Assembly: GCA_902572345.1 (NCBI GenBank)
Contig: CACGEW010000001.1
Location: 1-64,000, forward strand
DNA: 64,000 nucleotides
DNA from: an uncultured Pelagibacteraceae bacterium
Lineage (GTDB): Bacteria; Pseudomonadota; Alphaproteobacteria; Pelagibacterales; Pelagibacteraceae
Reading direction: 5' to 3'
Positions 16,900 to 24,929 of the stretch are shown in pieces; position 1 is the first letter of the stretch; every line of letters begins with the position of its first letter. Made by a program: the position numbers and the translations under genes. Under the pieces are notes generated by a model. That model did not search any database and was not told where the DNA came from. It saw only the letters and a program-made list of their open reading frames with translations.

Positions 16900-17907
16900 A
16901 TGAAATTATCAATATGTATTCCGACATATAATAGATTTGAACTTTTGGATAATTGTTTAAATTCAATTTTCATTTCAAAAAAAAAATTTTCAAAACTTAA
17001 TTTTGAAGTATGTATCTCAGATAATAGCAATAATCTAAAAAGTAAAAAAATAATTAGCAAATATAAAAAAAAAATTAACCTGAAATATTCAAAAAATAAA
17101 AAAAACATTGGCTATATTAAAAACTATATAAAAGTGGTTAGGATGGCAAAAAGTGAATTTGTATGGGTCATTGGAGACGATGAAATTTTAAAGCCAAATT
17201 GCTTTAAGATTTTGAGTAAAAATTTTAATAAGAATGATGATATAGATTTTATGTATGTTAATAGTAACTTTTTACAAAGTGAATATTTTTCAAAATTTAA
17301 AAAACCATTCAATAGTTTTAATTTACCAAATAAAATGGAAATATTTTCAAATATCAAGAAAAACAAAAAAGTTATGTTTTTTGAATTGATTAATTATAAA
17401 GTTTCTTGGGATTTTTTGTTAGGTATATTTCAATGTATTTATAAAAGAGAAATGTTTTTAAAAAATTTAAAATTTATAAATAAAAAGCAAATGTTTAAAC
17501 CTGGTGATTGGTCCACATTTGAAAACACGACTTTTTATTGCGAAACTTACGCACTTGCATTTAAAAATTCAAAATCCTTAATAGAAAGCAAACCCATCAT
17601 AGTTTCAACCTATGGTCATAAAAGCTGGCAAAATTTGTGGGATTTTATCAAAATTGTAAGAATTCCTGAATTATTAGATATGTATAGAAAAAGAGGATTG
17701 AACATAATTGACTATATAATTATGAAAAATTTTGCCTTAAAAGATTTTTTTCCCAGTTTTAAAAATATATTATTAAATGGAAAAAAAGGCGGATTACATT
17801 ATATAAATTTTTATAGGCACATAATTATTAATTTAATTTATCCAAGTATTTATATAAATTTAATTAAAAAAATTATTTTAAAAACTTTTAGATATGAAAA
17901 AAAATAG
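16900..17907 (+). CDS. Glycosyltransferase family 2 protein
   Basis: The 335-residue GT-A glycosyltransferase begins with LSICIPTYNRFELLDNCL (residues 3-20), the GT2 nucleotide-sugar entry. KNIGYIKNY near 68-76 and VIGDDE (about 88-93), the acidic metal-binding motif, follow. No clear membrane segment is present apart from a hydrophobic C-terminal end. It should add one sugar to the growing lipid-linked glycan on the cytoplasmic face. It overlaps the following aminotransferase gene by 14 bases. Donor and acceptor are unknown. Confidence 0.8.
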   Translation: MKLSICIPTYNRFELLDNCLNSIFISKKKFSKLNFEVCISDNSNNLKSKKIISKYKKKINLKYSKNKKNIGYIKNYIKVVRMAKSEFVWVIGDDEILKPNCFKILSKNFNKNDDIDFMYVNSNFLQSEYFSKFKKPFNSFNLPNKMEIFSNIKKNKKVMFFELINYKVSWDFLLGIFQCIYKREMFLKNLKFINKKQMFKPGDWSTFENTTFYCETYALAFKNSKSLIESKPIIVSTYGHKSWQNLWDFIKIVRIPELLDMYRKRGLNIIDYIIMKNFALKDFFPSFKNILLNGKKGGLHYINFYRHIIINLIYPSIYINLIKKIILKTFRYEKK

Positions 17908-19051
17908 AATTAGGCTTTTTAAGCCAGCCTTAAGCAATGAAGAAATTCTTGAAATAAAAAAAGTCTTTTCTAGATCTTGGGTTGGTTTCGGACCAAAAGT
18001 AAAATATTTTGAGAGTATGTGGCAGAATTACTTCAAAGTAAAGTATGCAGTTGGGGTTAATTCTTGTACAGCAGCTTTACATACAGCTTTAGCTGTAAAT
18101 AAATTTAAAAAGGGTAAAAAAGTTCTTGTACCTGCAATATCATTTAGTGCATCAGCTGCAGTTGTAGTTTACTGCGGATTAACGCCTGTTTTTGTGGACA
18201 TAAATAAAGATGACTTAAATATGAATTTTGAAGATTTAAAAAATAAATTTTCCAAGGATTGTGTTGCAGTGATACCTGTACATTTTGGAGGCCATCCATG
18301 CAAAATGGAAAAAATTGTTCCTTGGGCAAAAAAGAATAAACTTATAGTTATTGAGGATTGTGCTGAAACTTGTGGTGGAGATTATAAGGGAAAAAAACTT
18401 GGGACGTGGGGAGATTATGGCTGTTTCAGTTTCGAGGAAAAAAAAATTATGACTACCGGAGATGGAGGAATGATTGTCACAAATAATGTTAAAAGAGCAA
18501 AAAATTTGAGATCATTTAGTTTTCATGGATGGGATAAAGATCCACTCCTTAGACATAAAAAAAGTTTATCAAAGTCTAAAAAAATTATAAATCATTGGGA
18601 TTATGACATAAAGGAGCTAGGCTACAAATATAATATGAATGATTTAATGGCATCAATTGGAATTAGTCAGTTTAGAAAGATAAATTGGTTAAATAATTCT
18701 AGAACACAATTGATAAAGATATATTTACATCAGTTGAAAAAATGTAAAAATTTAAAGTTTACCTTTCCTTATAATCTTAAAAATGCTTCATATTGGATGT
18801 TATCGATTAGGTGTAAGAAAAGAGATGCATTGATAAAATATTTAAGAAAAAAAGGTATAGCAAGTAGTGTTCATTTAAAACCTTTACCGCTATTAACCGT
18901 TTATAAAAAATATAAATCAAAAATTCCTAATGCCTTAAGAATTTGGAAGGAACTCGTATCTCTACCTTTATTTCCAGAATTAAAAAAAACAGAGGTAAAG
19001 TATGTAACCGATGTAGTAAAAAATTTTGATAACAATTTTGGCAAATATTAA
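17894..19051 (+). CDS. DegT/DnrJ/EryC1-family sugar aminotransferase
   Basis: This 385-residue PLP-dependent sugar aminotransferase has NSCTAALHTAL (about residues 56-66), VIEDCAETCGG and FSFEEKKIMTTGDGG, where Lys184 aligns with the PLP lysine. The position normally occupied by His in the SFHxxK motif is Glu here, as in a minority of family members. Flanking rfbF and rfbG genes point to a CDP-4-keto-6-deoxyglucose-type substrate, so it may act in the slot that RfbH takes in classical CDP-dideoxysugar loci. Whether it aminates or dehydrates cannot be told from sequence. Confidence 0.8.
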   Translation: MKKNRIRLFKPALSNEEILEIKKVFSRSWVGFGPKVKYFESMWQNYFKVKYAVGVNSCTAALHTALAVNKFKKGKKVLVPAISFSASAAVVVYCGLTPVFVDINKDDLNMNFEDLKNKFSKDCVAVIPVHFGGHPCKMEKIVPWAKKNKLIVIEDCAETCGGDYKGKKLGTWGDYGCFSFEEKKIMTTGDGGMIVTNNVKRAKNLRSFSFHGWDKDPLLRHKKSLSKSKKIINHWDYDIKELGYKYNMNDLMASIGISQFRKINWLNNSRTQLIKIYLHQLKKCKNLKFTFPYNLKNASYWMLSIRCKKRDALIKYLRKKGIASSVHLKPLPLLTVYKKYKSKIPNALRIWKELVSLPLFPELKKTEVKYVTDVVKNFDNNFGKY

Positions 19052-19756
19052 ATGATGAAAGTAGTAATATTATGCGGTGGTGTTGGTCAAAGAATATCAG
19101 CTGAAACAAAAAACAAACCCAAGCCATTAATTAAAATTGGAAAAATTTCAATAATTGAACATATTATGAATATTTATATTAAAAATGGATTTAACAATTT
19201 TTATTTATTATTAGGTTATAAAGGTTCAAAATTAAAAAATTATCTTAAAAAAAAGAAAAAATATAATATAAATTTTATCGATACAGGTTTAAAAACAGGG
19301 ACAGCAGGTAGAATTAAAAAGATAAAAAAATATATTAAAAAGAATGAAAATTTTCACCTTACTTATGGGGATGGATTAACTGATCAAAATATAAAAAGCT
19401 TGTTAAAATTTCACAATAAATTTAATAAAATAATAACTATGACAATTGTAAGACCACCAGCTAGATGGGGTGAGGTAAAAATAAAAAAATCTTTAATTAC
19501 AACCTATAAAGAAAAAAGAGCTGCAGAGAGTGGATGGATTAATGGAGGTTTTATGATAGTTAATCAAAAAATTTTTAAATTTTTAAAAGGAAGCTCATCT
19601 GAAATGCTTGAAGGAAAATCAATGGAAAAACTCTCAAAACATAAGAATTTAGCCGGGTATAAACATAAAGGTTTTTGGCAGTGTATGGATACCTTAAAGG
19701 AAAAAGAATATCTTAAGTCATTGTTAAAAAAAGGTATTGCACCGTGGATAAATTAA
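19052..19756 (+). CDS. rfbF: Glucose-1-phosphate cytidylyltransferase-like, RfbF
   Basis: This 234-residue nucleotidyltransferase starts with VVILCGGVGQR (about residues 4-14) and KPKPLIKIG, the sugar-1-phosphate nucleotidyltransferase signature. FIDTGLKTGTAGR (about 75-87) and WGEVKI plus INGGF further on are the RfbF-specific strings. It makes CDP-glucose from CTP and glucose-1-phosphate. It is about 20 residues shorter than typical RfbF. It overlaps the next gene (rfbG) by 13 bases, supporting a two-step pathway. Other NTP specificity is possible but less likely given rfbG. Confidence 0.82.
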   Translation: MMKVVILCGGVGQRISAETKNKPKPLIKIGKISIIEHIMNIYIKNGFNNFYLLLGYKGSKLKNYLKKKKKYNINFIDTGLKTGTAGRIKKIKKYIKKNENFHLTYGDGLTDQNIKSLLKFHNKFNKIITMTIVRPPARWGEVKIKKSLITTYKEKRAAESGWINGGFMIVNQKIFKFLKGSSSEMLEGKSMEKLSKHKNLAGYKHKGFWQCMDTLKEKEYLKSLLKKGIAPWIN

Positions 19757-20799
19757 ATAATTTTTATAAAAATAAGAAAGTTTTCATAACTGGGCATACA
19801 GGTTTCAAAGGATCATGGTTAACTGAAACATTAATAAATTTTGGAGCTAAAGTTAAAGGGTACTCACTCAAAGATAGCAAAATATCTTTTTATAAAAGTT
19901 TTGTAAATTTTAAAAAAGTGGAAAATTCATTTGGAGATGTTTCTAATTATAACAAATTAAAAAAAGAAATTGAAAAATTTAGACCAAGTATAATATACCA
20001 TTTAGCAGCTCAGCCTTTAGTAATTGATAGTTATAAAGAACCTCACAAAACACTTAAATCAAATACTACTGGCGTCATTAATTTGTTAGATGTTGTACAT
20101 AAATCTAGATTTGTAAAAAGTTTAGTAATTGTTACAACTGATAAGTGTTATAAAATTAAGAAAAAAATTAAATTTTATAAAGAAGATAATGAACTTGGTG
20201 GTTACGATCCTTATAGCGCGTCAAAAGCTGCGGCAGAAATAATTTTTTTTCCTTACATAGATTTACTTGCTAAAAAAGGTATATGGGCTGCAACCGCTAG
20301 AGCAGGAAATGTTATTGGCGGTGGTGATTTTTCAGAAAATAGAATTATTCCTGATTGTTATAGAGCTATAAAAAAAAATTTTTTAATTTTAAGAAATCCA
20401 GATGCAGTGAGACCATGGCAACATATTTTAGATGTAATTAATGGATATTTACTTCTAGGAATGAATTTATATAAATTTAAAAAAAAATTTTGCGGAGCAT
20501 GGAACTTTGGACCAGATCAAAAAAATAAATCAGTCAAAAATTTAGTTGATGAATTTAATAAAAATTTAAGTAAAAAAATATTAATTAAGGTTTTAAAAAA
20601 AAAAAATAAAGCTTTTAAAGAGTCAAACTATCTTCAACTTAATAGCAAAAAAGCTAGAAAATTTTTAAAATGGAAAACATATTTAAATTTCAGCAAAGGT
20701 TTAAGTATGACGGCATCTTGGTATGAGGAATATCAAGTTAATAATCTTTCAAAAAAAATCACTTCAAAACAAATTAAAACTTTTTTTAAAATTAAATGA
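19744..20799 (+). CDS. rfbG: CDP-glucose 4,6-dehydratase, RfbG
   Basis: This 351-residue extended SDR has ITGHTGFKGSWL (about residues 14-25), the NAD motif specific to RfbG. HLAAQPLVIDSY, TTDKCY and YDPYSASKAAAE (catalytic Tyr and Lys, about 157-168) follow, then RAGNVIGGGD and RPWQHILD. It converts CDP-glucose to CDP-4-keto-6-deoxyglucose, the branching point for CDP-deoxy sugars. The start is GTG at 19744, inside the end of rfbF; no other start fits the N-terminal motif as well. The product would feed the aminotransferase and C-methyltransferase in the same operon. Confidence 0.88.
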   Translation: MDKLNNFYKNKKVFITGHTGFKGSWLTETLINFGAKVKGYSLKDSKISFYKSFVNFKKVENSFGDVSNYNKLKKEIEKFRPSIIYHLAAQPLVIDSYKEPHKTLKSNTTGVINLLDVVHKSRFVKSLVIVTTDKCYKIKKKIKFYKEDNELGGYDPYSASKAAAEIIFFPYIDLLAKKGIWAATARAGNVIGGGDFSENRIIPDCYRAIKKNFLILRNPDAVRPWQHILDVINGYLLLGMNLYKFKKKFCGAWNFGPDQKNKSVKNLVDEFNKNLSKKILIKVLKKKNKAFKESNYLQLNSKKARKFLKWKTYLNFSKGLSMTASWYEEYQVNNLSKKITSKQIKTFFKIK

Positions 20800-21587
20800 A
20801 AAACAAGGTTTCAGTTTTAATGACCGTATATAATACCGAAAAATATTTAAGCAGGGCTATTAAATCGATAACAAATCAGACATATCAAAATTTTGAACTT
20901 ATTATTGTTGATGATGCATCCACTGACAGTTCCAGAAAAATTTTAAAAAAAATTAGAAACAAAAAAATTAGTAAATATTTTTTTAAAAAAAGAATGGGAA
21001 GAACGAAAGCATTAAATTTTGCATTAAAACAAAGTTCCGGAGATTTTATTGCAATACTTGACTCAGATGATTTTTCCAATAAAGAGAGACTTAAAGAAAG
21101 TTTAAATTTTTTCAAAAAAGATGCCGAATTAATGTTAATTAGTTCTAGAACAAAAATTATTAATGAAGAGGGAAAAAAATTATTTATTTACCCAAGTAAA
21201 AATGAAGCAAAAAATTATAAGAATATAATTCATTATAAAAATATTTTTCCATTTTCAACAACTCTATTCAAGAAAAAAATTTTAAACAATATTGGAATTT
21301 TTTCAAAAGAAATGAACTATGCTATAGATTACGAATTTATTCTTAGAGTTAAAAAAAGATATAAAATTTTTATAACTCCAAAAATTTTGGGAAAAAACAC
21401 TCTTAGAAAAGATAGTCTTACAGCAAAAGATAACTTGGCTATTGGAAGAATTGTTGACTTGATCAAAATACTTAATTTCTCCAGAAAAAATTTTAATTTA
21501 TCATTTAAACTTAAAAATAAAATCTTTATAAGATTATTATTTGTATATTTAAAGTTCATAGGGTGCATATTAAGTTTAAAATATTAA
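20796..21587 (+). CDS. Glycosyltransferase family 2 protein
   Basis: The 263-residue GT-A enzyme opens with SVLMTVYNTEKYL (residues 5-17). IIVDDASTDSS (about 36-46) and ILDSDDFS (about 87-94) carry the conserved acidic residues that bind the nucleotide sugar and metal. It is a short single-domain GT2 without clear transmembrane helices. It overlaps the rfbG stop by 4 bases and is the last gene of the polysaccharide island, 13 bases before tRNA-Val. It should transfer a sugar to the surface glycan; specificity is unknown. Confidence 0.82.
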   Translation: MKNKVSVLMTVYNTEKYLSRAIKSITNQTYQNFELIIVDDASTDSSRKILKKIRNKKISKYFFKKRMGRTKALNFALKQSSGDFIAILDSDDFSNKERLKESLNFFKKDAELMLISSRTKIINEEGKKLFIYPSKNEAKNYKNIIHYKNIFPFSTTLFKKKILNNIGIFSKEMNYAIDYEFILRVKKRYKIFITPKILGKNTLRKDSLTAKDNLAIGRIVDLIKILNFSRKNFNLSFKLKNKIFIRLLFVYLKFIGCILSLKY

Positions 21588-21600
21588 AAAAAAATTATAA

Positions 21601-21675
21601 GGGCGTGTAGTTCAGTGGTAGAACGCTACGTTGACATCGTAGAGGTCATAAGTTCAATTCTTATCACGCCCACCA
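21601..21675 (+). tRNA. tRNA-Val (GAC)
   Basis: A 75-base cloverleaf with CCA encoded. The acceptor arms GGGCGTG and CACGCCC pair perfectly. The anticodon stem CTACG/CGTAG encloses the loop TTGACAT, giving anticodon GAC (valine). The T-arm has the usual GTTCAATTC-type loop. It marks the right edge of the polysaccharide island and precedes the 5S gene. Confidence 0.95.
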
Positions 21676-21710
21676 TTTTCCATATAATACGCTAATTTTA
21701 GGCTATTTAC

Positions 21711-21731
21711 ATAGTATTTCAAAAATACTAT
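21711..21731. other. Perfect hairpin between tRNA-Val and 5S rRNA
   Basis: ATAGTATTT and AAATACTAT form a perfect 9-bp stem around a 3-base loop (CAA), ending 7 bases before the 5S gene. There is no following T tract, so it is not a normal terminator. It may be an RNA processing signal for maturation of the tRNA-5S transcript, or a protein site. Confidence 0.5.
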
Positions 21732-21738
21732 AAGATTT

Positions 21739-21856
21739 TGCCTGGTAATTATTGCGAAGGGGCCACACCCGATCCCATTCCGAACTCGGAAGTTAAGTCC
21801 TTCAGCGCCGATGGTACTTTATCTTAAGGTATGGAAGAGTAGGACATTGCCAGGCT
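21739..21856 (+). rRNA. rrf: 5S ribosomal RNA
   Basis: The sequence has the 5S core CACCCGATCCCATTCCGAACTC-type loop C region and a closing helix between TGCCTGG at the 5' side and CCAGGC at the 3' side, about 118 bases. It is not accompanied by 16S or 23S in the window; upstream is the polysaccharide island. This matches the SAR11 arrangement in which hypervariable region 2 splits 23S from 5S. The end positions are set by the terminal helix and may be off by 1-2 bases. Confidence 0.93.
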
Positions 21857-21863
21857 TAAAATT

Positions 21864-21989
21864 ATGAAAATAGCTAGTTCTTTAAAATCCCTTAAAAAAA
21901 GAGACCTTAATTCCAAACTGGTTAAGCGTAGAGGCAAGCTATACGTAATCAATAAAAAAAATCCTAAGTTTAAAGCTCGCCAAGGTTAA
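21864..21989 (+). CDS. rpmJ: 50S ribosomal protein L36
   Basis: A 41-residue basic protein reads [14 protein letters not shown], then [16 protein letters not shown] and KFKARQG, which are the L36 sequence landmarks. It is the zinc-free type, because the usual Cys/His ligands are absent. It starts 7 bases after the 5S gene and is followed two bases later by another small gene. L36 binds 23S rRNA in the large subunit. Confidence 0.93.
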   Translation: MKIASSLKSLKKRDLNSKLVKRRGKLYVINKKNPKFKARQG

Positions 21990-21991
21990 GG

Positions 21992-22102
21992 ATGAGCAAT
22001 AATGATTTCAAAAAAACTTACAATGGTTTCACAAAGTTTGTACTATGGGGAACGATCGCAGTTATTGCAATATTAGTGATATTGGCAATTACATTACTTT
22101 AA
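21992..22102 (+). CDS. Small aa3-type cytochrome oxidase subunit IV-like membrane protein
   Basis: A 36-residue protein with a short polar N terminus (MSNNDFKKTYNGF) and one hydrophobic helix (about residues 16-36). Size and layout fit the bacterial aa3-type cytochrome c oxidase subunit IV family, which is often encoded beside pntA in alphaproteobacteria. GG two bases before the ATG and the 18-base gap to pntA support a real gene. It would be a single-pass inner-membrane subunit of the respiratory oxidase. The family call is moderate because so few residues are available. Confidence 0.7.
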   Translation: MSNNDFKKTYNGFTKFVLWGTIAVIAILVILAITLL

Positions 22103-22120
22103 AATCAAAAACAATTAATA

Positions 22121-23215
22121 ATGATAGTCGGTTCAATTAAAGAAAATACAACATTAGAAAAAAGAGTTTCATTAACCCCTGAGTCAGCGAAAAACATAAT
22201 TGGGCTTGGGTTAAAAGTGTGTGTTGAAAAAGGATATGCACTTCATCTTGGAATTAATGATAGTGAATATAAAGAAATAGGAGTTGAGATAAAACTATCA
22301 TCGAAAGAAGTATTAAACTCAAGCGACCTAATTACTAAAGTTAATTGTCCCTCAGAAGATGAAATTGAAATCTTAAAAAATAACACAATTTTAATTGGTA
22401 TGCTCAATCCATCAAAAAATAAAAACCAAATTGACAAAATGATTGATAAAAAGATTAAGCCTTTTTCTTTAGAATTATTACCTAGAATAACAAGAGCTCA
22501 ATCAATGGATGTTTTATCTTCTCAATCTAATTTAGCTGGATATAGAGCAGTAGTTGATTGTGTTGCAGAATTTGAAAAAGCTGTACCTATGATGATGACC
22601 GCCGCAGGTACAGTGCCAGCAGCCAAAGTTTTAATAATTGGAGCAGGTGTAGCAGGTTTACAAGCCATAGCAACCGCCAAAAGGTTAGGTGCTATTGTAT
22701 CTGCAACAGATGTAAGAGCTGCATCTAAAGAGCAAGTAGAAAGCTTAGGTGGAAAATTTTTAATGGTTGAACAAAATGAAGATATGGAAACTGCTGGTGG
22801 TTACGCAAAAGAAGCATCAGATGAATATAAAAAAAAACAGGCAGAAATGATGAAAGAAGCACTAAAAAAAAATGATATAGTAATATGCACCGCATTAATT
22901 CCTGGAAAACCTGCTCCAAGAATTTTAACAGAGAATTTAGTAAAACTTATGAAACCCGGGTCTATTGTTTATGATTTAGCAGCAGAACAAGGAGGAAACT
23001 CTGCATTTTCAGAAGCAGGCAAGGTTAATTCAGTTGACGGTATAAAAATAATAGGTGTCAAAAGTTTGATGAATAGCTTACCACTTACCGCTTCAAGCTT
23101 ATATGCTAAAAACTTATTTAGTTTCATTCGTAATTTGTATAGTAAAGAGAGGAAAGAATTTAATATTAATTTAGAGGACGAAATAATAGATAAATCATTA
23201 ATTAAAAGAGTTTAA
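22121..23215 (+). CDS. pntA: NAD(P) transhydrogenase alpha subunit part 1 (NAD-binding dI)
   Basis: This 364-residue soluble domain I of proton-translocating transhydrogenase has KENTTLEKRVSLTPES at the start and the PRITRAQSMDVLSSQ segment near residue 121. The NAD fingerprint GAGVAGLQAIATAKRLGA (about 173-190) follows, and AEQGGNS further on. It binds NAD(H) and exchanges hydride with NADP(H) in PntB while protons cross the membrane. The alpha subunit is split, with the membrane part encoded by the next gene 2 bases later, as in Rhodospirillum-type enzymes. Confidence 0.93.
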   Translation: MIVGSIKENTTLEKRVSLTPESAKNIIGLGLKVCVEKGYALHLGINDSEYKEIGVEIKLSSKEVLNSSDLITKVNCPSEDEIEILKNNTILIGMLNPSKNKNQIDKMIDKKIKPFSLELLPRITRAQSMDVLSSQSNLAGYRAVVDCVAEFEKAVPMMMTAAGTVPAAKVLIIGAGVAGLQAIATAKRLGAIVSATDVRAASKEQVESLGGKFLMVEQNEDMETAGGYAKEASDEYKKKQAEMMKEALKKNDIVICTALIPGKPAPRILTENLVKLMKPGSIVYDLAAEQGGNSAFSEAGKVNSVDGIKIIGVKSLMNSLPLTASSLYAKNLFSFIRNLYSKERKEFNINLEDEIIDKSLIKRV

Positions 23216-23217
23216 TC

Positions 23218-23529
23218 ATGGAAATAGATCCTTTTATATTTAGATTAAGTATTTTTATTTTATCAATTTTTATTGGTTACTACGTTGTATGGAGCGTCAC
23301 TCCTTCTCTTCATACTCCATTAATGTCAGTTACTAATGCAATCTCATCAGTCATTATTGTAGGTGCTATTATAGCAGCTTTAGCAGGAACTTCTGAGAGC
23401 ATTTTTAATACATCGAGTATCTTTGGATTTATGGCCATTATTTTAGCAGCAATAAATATTTTTGGAGGATTCTTAGTGACTCAAAGAATGCTTCAAATGT
23501 ACAAAAAAAAGAAGCACAAAAAGAAATGA
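23218..23529 (+). CDS. pntA2: NAD(P) transhydrogenase alpha subunit part 2 (membrane dII)
   Basis: This 103-residue hydrophobic protein has about three to four membrane helices, a short acidic N terminus and a Lys-rich cytoplasmic tail (KKKKHKKK). The HTPLMSVTNAISS motif (about residues 31-43) is diagnostic of the transhydrogenase alpha membrane segment. It overlaps pntB by 4 bases. It provides part of the proton channel. Confidence 0.9.
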   Translation: MEIDPFIFRLSIFILSIFIGYYVVWSVTPSLHTPLMSVTNAISSVIIVGAIIAALAGTSESIFNTSSIFGFMAIILAAINIFGGFLVTQRMLQMYKKKKHKKK

Positions 23530-24929
23530 TCTCAGCTAATTTAGCAGCAATTTTTTATTTAGTATCAGGAATATTATTTATTCTAGCGCTTAGAGGATTA
23601 TCATCACCAGATACATCTAGACAAGGAAACTACTTCGGAATTGCTGGAATGATAATCGCAATCGTAGTTACTTTCCTTTCAGTTGGAAATTTCTCAACAT
23701 CACTAGTTTATGTTATAATATTTTTAGTAATCGGTGGAGTGATCGGCGCTTTTATAGCTTTTAAAATTCCGATGACTGCTATGCCAGAATTAGTTGCTGG
23801 TTTTCACAGTTTAGTAGGTTTAGCGGCAGTTTTTGTCGCAATTGCAGCTTTTTTAAATCCTTCAGCTTTTAATTTAGGAAATGTCGGTAATATAAAATTA
23901 GCGAGCCTTATTGAGATGTCTATTGGAGCGGCAGTAGGAGCTATAACTTTTTCAGGTTCTATAATAGCTTTTTTAAAATTAAGAGGAATAATGTCTGGTG
24001 CGCCTATTACATTTAGTGGTCAGCATATTTTAAATTTGTTACTTGGAATAGGTATTTTTGTTTTAATTTTTTATCTATGTAAAACTCAGTCTACAAATAT
24101 TTTTTGGACTGTAATTATAATCTCATTTCTTGTCGGAGTTTTATTAATTATTCCTATAGGAGGAGCAGATATGCCTGTAGTAATTTCAATGCTTAATTCC
24201 TACTCTGGGTGGGCTGCAGCCGGAATAGGTTTTACATTAGAAAATACTGCTTTGATTATTACAGGTGCGCTTGTCGGATCCTCAGGAGCAATACTTTCAT
24301 ATATAATGTGTAAAGCCATGAACAGATCTTTTGTAAGTGTAATTCTAGGTGGTTTTGGAGCTGACAATTCTAATGATGATAAAAAAGAAAAGAAAGATCA
24401 AAAGCCAGTTAAAAGTGGTAACGCAGAGGATGCAGCTTTTTTAATGAAAAATGCCTCATCTGTGATTATAGTTCCAGGGTACGGTATGGCCGTAGCCCAA
24501 GCTCAACATGCTCTTCGAGAGATGGTAGATAAATTAAAAAAAAATGACATTAAAGTTACTTACGCTATACACCCTGTAGCTGGAAGAATGCCTGGTCATA
24601 TGAATGTTTTATTAGCTGAAGCAAATGTTCCTTATGATGAAGTTTTTGAGTTAGAAGATATAAATAACGATTTTGCTAATTCTGATGTTGCATTTGTAAT
24701 TGGAGCAAATGACGTAACAAATCCTGTAGCAAAAACAGATCCAAAAAGTCCAATATTTGGAATGCCTGTGCTTGATGTTGAAAAATGTAAATCTGTTCTA
24801 TTTGTTAAAAGAAGTTTGTCGCCAGGGTATGCTGGTATTGATAACGAACTCTTTTATAAAGATAATACTTTAATGTTATTTGCAGATGCAAAAAAGATGA
24901 CAGAAGACATTGTTAAAAATTTAGACTAA
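23526..24929 (+). CDS. pntB: NAD(P) transhydrogenase beta subunit
   Basis: The 467-residue protein has an N-terminal membrane part with about nine helices (residues 1-275) containing AGFHSLVGLAAVF and GGADMPVVISMLNSYSGWAAA. A linker rich in Lys and Asp follows, and a C-terminal NADP-binding domain III begins at VIIVPGYGMAVAQAQ (about 314-328), with HPVAGRMPGHMNVLLAE. It completes the proton-driven NADPH-forming transhydrogenase. Its stop codon shares a base with the start of the next gene. Confidence 0.95.
   Translation: MISANLAAIFYLVSGILFILALRGLSSPDTSRQGNYFGIAGMIIAIVVTFLSVGNFSTSLVYVIIFLVIGGVIGAFIAFKIPMTAMPELVAGFHSLVGLAAVFVAIAAFLNPSAFNLGNVGNIKLASLIEMSIGAAVGAITFSGSIIAFLKLRGIMSGAPITFSGQHILNLLLGIGIFVLIFYLCKTQSTNIFWTVIIISFLVGVLLIIPIGGADMPVVISMLNSYSGWAAAGIGFTLENTALIITGALVGSSGAILSYIMCKAMNRSFVSVILGGFGADNSNDDKKEKKDQKPVKSGNAEDAAFLMKNASSVIIVPGYGMAVAQAQHALREMVDKLKKNDIKVTYAIHPVAGRMPGHMNVLLAEANVPYDEVFELEDINNDFANSDVAFVIGANDVTNPVAKTDPKSPIFGMPVLDVEKCKSVLFVKRSLSPGYAGIDNELFYKDNTLMLFADAKKMTEDIVKNLD

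Noticed and set aside
20884-20899. A third copy of the GTTCAA palindrome
   Set aside because: Only the TTGAAC half is present, inside a glycosyltransferase coding region; the other half is ATCAAA.
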